Assembly: GCA_015060395.1 (NCBI GenBank)
Contig: SUYP01000002.1
Location: forward strand, 87,074-151,073
Direction of reading: 5' to 3'
Origin: Bacteroidales bacterium
Lineage (GTDB): Bacteria > Bacteroidota > Bacteroidia > Bacteroidales > UBA932
Length of the DNA: 64,000 bases
The notes beneath the pieces are model-generated. The model saw only the letters and a program-made list of their open reading frames with translations. It was not told the origin of the DNA and did no database searches. Position 1 is the stretch's first letter; each line of letters starts with the position of its first letter. Below are positions 61,070 to 64,000 of the stretch, piece after piece. A program made the position numbers and the translations under genes.

Positions 61070-62386
61070 ATGAAGACAATAATATACAATATAGGGACAT
61101 TGGCGGGGATACTGCCGGAGGGAGTCCTGAAGCTGGAGGGCGAGGAGATGAAGCAGGTGGAGTGCATCGAGGATGCGTATCTGGTGATCGAGGATGGGGT
61201 TATCTCCGAATTCGGGGAGGCTTCCGGACACTGTTGTACCGGAGACAACCCCTCCCGCTTCGCGGGTCCCTCCCCCTGCGGCCAGGGGGGTAGCACGGTC
61301 TCCGGTACAACAGTGTCCGGAAGCTGCGAGCCAAAGATTGAGTATATAGACGCGAAGGGAGGATTTGTGCTGCCTTGTTTCTGCGACAGCCATACGCATA
61401 TAGTTTATGCCGGATGCCGTGACGGAGAGTTCCGAGACAAGATTGCAGGACTGAGCTATGAAGAGATTGCGGCACGAGGAGGCGGAATCCTGAATTCGGC
61501 CGATCTTCTTCACAACACTTCAGAGGATGAGCTTTACAGGCAGTCGATGGAGAGAGTGAACGAGATTATGGCTATGGGTACCGGAGCTGTGGAGATCAAG
61601 AGCGGCTACGGACTGACCGTCGAAGATGAGCTGAAGATGCTCAGAGTCATAAAGAGGATCAAGGAGACAGCACCAATCACCGTGAAGGCGAATTTCCTTG
61701 GCGCGCACGCTGTAGGCAGGGCATATAGAGGACGTCAGAGCGAGTATGTAGATCTGGTCTGCGACGAAATGCTCCCGAAAGTGGCAGAAGAAGGCCTTGC
61801 AGACTTCGTTGACGTGTTCTGCGACACTGGGTTCTTCACAGTGGAAGAAACGGCCAGAATCCTCGAAAAAGCAGCAAAATACGGCATTCGTCCGAAGATC
61901 CACGCAAACGAGCTGGAGGTTTCCGGCGGAGTGCAGGTGGGAGTGAAATATGACGCGCTTTCCGTGGACCATCTGGAGAAGACTACGGATGCCGAGATAG
62001 AGGCTCTGCGTGGAAGCGGCACAATGCCTACGATGCTTCCGGGATGCTCGTTCTTCCTCGGACTGCCATACGGAAGGGCAAAGGATTATATCGAGGCCGG
62101 ACTTCCTGTGGCACTGGCATCAGACTACAACCCAGGATCAAGCCCTAGCGGAAATATGCGCTTCGTGATGGCTCTGGGATGCATCAAGATGCGTCTCACA
62201 CCAGAGCAGTCCCTCAATGCCTGCACCATCAACTCCGCATACGCAATGGGAGTCAGCGACATCCTTGGCTCGATTACGGTCGGCAAGAAAGCCAACCTCA
62301 TCATCACAAAGCCGGTTCCGTCTCTAGCCTTCATTCCTTACAGCCACCAGACACCGGTGATTGAGAGGGTTATCATCTCAGAATAA
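61070..62386 (+). CDS. hutI: Imidazolonepropionase carrying an in-frame 35-codon insertion
   Basis: CDSHTHIVYAGCRDGEF, GAVEIKSGYGLT, FLGAHAV, IHANELEVSGGV, ASDYNPGSSPSGNM; extra residues ASGHCCTGDNPSRFAGPSPCGQGGSTVSGTTVSGS near residue 50. Confidence 0.95.
   Translation: MKTIIYNIGTLAGILPEGVLKLEGEEMKQVECIEDAYLVIEDGVISEFGEASGHCCTGDNPSRFAGPSPCGQGGSTVSGTTVSGSCEPKIEYIDAKGGFVLPCFCDSHTHIVYAGCRDGEFRDKIAGLSYEEIAARGGGILNSADLLHNTSEDELYRQSMERVNEIMAMGTGAVEIKSGYGLTVEDELKMLRVIKRIKETAPITVKANFLGAHAVGRAYRGRQSEYVDLVCDEMLPKVAEEGLADFVDVFCDTGFFTVEETARILEKAAKYGIRPKIHANELEVSGGVQVGVKYDALSVDHLEKTTDAEIEALRGSGTMPTMLPGCSFFLGLPYGRAKDYIEAGLPVALASDYNPGSSPSGNMRFVMALGCIKMRLTPEQSLNACTINSAYAMGVSDILGSITVGKKANLIITKPVPSLAFIPYSHQTPVIERVIISE
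61220..61324. repeat. In-frame palindromic element inside hutI (perfect 27-bp inverted repeat plus two internal hairpins)
   Basis: GCTTCCGGACACTGTTGTACCGGAGAC (61220-61246) and its exact reverse complement (61298-61324); internal CCCGC-TTC-GCGGG (61254-61266) and CCCCCT-GCGGCC-AGGGGG (61272-61289). 105 nt = 35 codons, aligned to codon boundary. Confidence 0.95.
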
Positions 62387-62424
62387 AGGGCCCGCTGCTC
62401 TGATCCGTGGAAAATGTATGGATT

Positions 62425-62460
62425 CCGGATGAGGTCGGCAGCATTGCTGACTTCATCCGG
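62425..62460. repeat. Hairpin downstream of hutI
   Basis: CCGGATGAGGTCGGCA-GCAT-TGCTGACTTCATCCGG, 16-bp stem with two G-T wobbles. Confidence 0.7.
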
Positions 62461-62564
62461 GATTTCATTAAATTCTAAGGATGAGGTTCATTTTTTCCAG
62501 AGCAGAAGAACTGATTTCGATTTTTTCTTCTATATTTGTCAATCATAGGACTATTCTGGTTCGC

Positions 62565-62581
62565 CATCCACGATCAAATGG
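62565..62581 (+). repeat. Direct repeat copy 1 flanking HUH transposase region
   Basis: CATCCACGATCAAATGG; partner at 63817-63833 with one mismatch. Confidence 0.6.
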
Positions 62582-62604
62582 CAAGGACTTATAAACATTT
62601 GATT

Positions 62605-62820
62605 ATGGACAAGTTATATCTTAACGTCAAGGCTGTACCTGCCTTTGATACGGAATTCCTGCAGGAACATACCGCATTCACCGTATTCCACTACAACGGG
62701 AAAAATCTTCAGACAGCATCCGGATGGACCCTGAAAGATGCAATAGAGCTATTCTCCAAGCTATATTCCTATCATAGGGAGGACCTTGGGGTCAAACGGC
62801 CTTTCGCCTCACAACACTGA
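62605..62820 (+). CDS. Small hypothetical protein (72 aa)
   Basis: ORF with start MDKLYLNVKAVPAFDTEFL; between direct repeat and transposase-like gene; no recognised family. Confidence 0.4.
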   Translation: MDKLYLNVKAVPAFDTEFLQEHTAFTVFHYNGKNLQTASGWTLKDAIELFSKLYSYHREDLGVKRPFASQH

Positions 62821-62868
62821 TTTGTAATCCTGAGAAACATCTGTATTCACGGATAACACTATCACAAT

Positions 62869-63804
62869 ATGAGCGACATCAAAATTCTGACTTTCTTTGA
62901 CAAAGAAAGGATATGTGAAGAGAGATTTCGGAGGGCAGGCCAGTTCTGGCACCTATATTCTGACGGGACAGTTATGGAGAACATCTTCTTGAATGATACT
63001 GAAATGAAGGCAGGCCTATCAATCTTGGCGGCTTCGGTACAGATGGTCAAACCAGATATAAGACTGGTGACTTTCGCCTTGATGAAGAATCACATTCACC
63101 TTATACTATGCGGGCATCGCGAAAAATGTCTGCAGTTGTTCGACATCTTTAAAGACAAGATGAGAAGGATATTCAGGAAAACAATCAGAGGTATCGATTG
63201 GAAAAGATTCAACGCCAAGATTCTTCCTATAGATTCGCTCAAGGCATTGAGGAATGAAATCATCTATGTGCATCGTAATCCATTTGTCGCGAATCCTGAC
63301 CAAACTCCTTACGGTTATCCTTGGAGCGGGGGATGTGCATACTTCAATCCCCTGATATACGATATCGGAACGGACGACATCCGTTCATTCAGTTTCGACA
63401 GACAGAGAAAGCTGACATACAGCCGGAACATCAGTCCTATGGGCGGATTGAAATTCGCGGGGGATAAGGTTTTCATTCCGTCATTCTGCGACATAGGTCT
63501 GGGAGAAGGGATGTTCACAGATGCCCGAAGCTACTTCCTGCTTCTCACGCGAAATGCAGAGGCATATAGCCAGATTGCGACAAGGCTGGAAGATAAGATA
63601 TTCCTTACTGACGATGAGATGTTCATTACAGCGGTACATCTTGCTGAAAAAGCATACCATACAAGCAAGATCACTACTCTGTCCCCAGAGCAGAAAGTCA
63701 AGCTGGCCAAAGACCTTCATTTCAAATACAAGGCATCCAAACAGCAGGTGAGAAGGATTCTGAGACTTGAAAATACGGTTCTGGACGAACTGTTTCCGAT
63801 ATAG
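62869..63804 (+). mobile_element. IS200-like / REP-associated tyrosine (RAYT-type) HUH transposase family protein
   Basis: ALMKNHIHLILCG (HUH) and RNEIIYVHRNPFVANPDQTPYGYPWSG (Y1 tyrosine region with the RAYT-like YxHxNP...Y.WSG pattern). Confidence 0.8.
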
Positions 63805-63816
63805 GGCCTGCCTCAA

Positions 63817-63833
63817 CATCCACGATCAGATGG
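63817..63833 (+). repeat. Direct repeat copy 2 flanking HUH transposase region
   Basis: CATCCACGATCAGATGG; 16/17 identical to 62565-62581. Confidence 0.6.
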
Positions 63834-63858
63834 GAGCGCACTGGGGAATAATATGTAA

Positions 63859-64000
63859 TCATCCGGAGGAACTGTCGATTTCCCGGACGAGGTCGGCGAA
63901 TTGGTCCAGGTCGTCCGGATAATGGCAGGATATCCCGGATCGCTTACTGAGTGCCGGCAGAACCCATCCATCAAGAGTGTACATCTCTTCAGGAGAGAGT
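63859..64000 (-). CDS. C-terminal end of an unidentified protein running off the window
   Basis: Minus-strand open frame ...LSPEEMYTLDGWVLPALSKRSGISCHYPDDLDQFADLVREIDSSSG* not in the ORF track. Confidence 0.55.
   Translation of the reverse strand, partial: LSPEEMYTLDGWVLPALSKRSGISCHYPDDLDQFADLVREIDSSSG

Overview
This is a Bacteroidota (Bacteroidales-like) chromosomal window, mostly housekeeping and densely coding. I infer the lineage from TAnnTTTG -7 promoters, SusC/SusD, T9SS-type proteins and Bacteroidota gene order. From left to right: partial dxr, rseP, a DUF4837 lipoprotein, tRNA-Glu(TTC)-rpsT, a minus-strand SusC-SusD-lipoprotein-subtilisin-PorV-like operon, groES-groEL, alpha-2-macroglobulin plus pbpC, DUF819, trmH-like, glyA, M23 peptidase, Gfo/Idh/MocA, a complete dcw cluster (mraZ to ftsZ), gltX, rpiB, truB, MATE, YgjP-like peptidase, rpsO, pnp, SGNH hydrolase, a histidine-utilisation cluster (ftcD-fchA, hutU, hutH, hutI) split by an inverted Wzi-type gene, and an IS200/RAYT-like HUH transposase. 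The most unusual signal is a pair of long palindromic elements lying in frame inside two unrelated core genes, hutI (61220-61324) and truB (47201-47329). Each has a long outer inverted repeat of locus-specific sequence around a GC-rich core with two small internal hairpins, and each is translated without stops. A related-looking degenerate palindrome sits between groES and groEL. A HUH transposase with flanking direct repeats lies about 0.5 kb from the hutI element. Other leads are a 10-bp phased repeat array upstream of mraZ (probable MraZ operator), a pnp leader with competing helices, and a duplicated 34-nt terminator hairpin. No searches or folding were run; all calls come from reading the sequence and the supplied ORFs.
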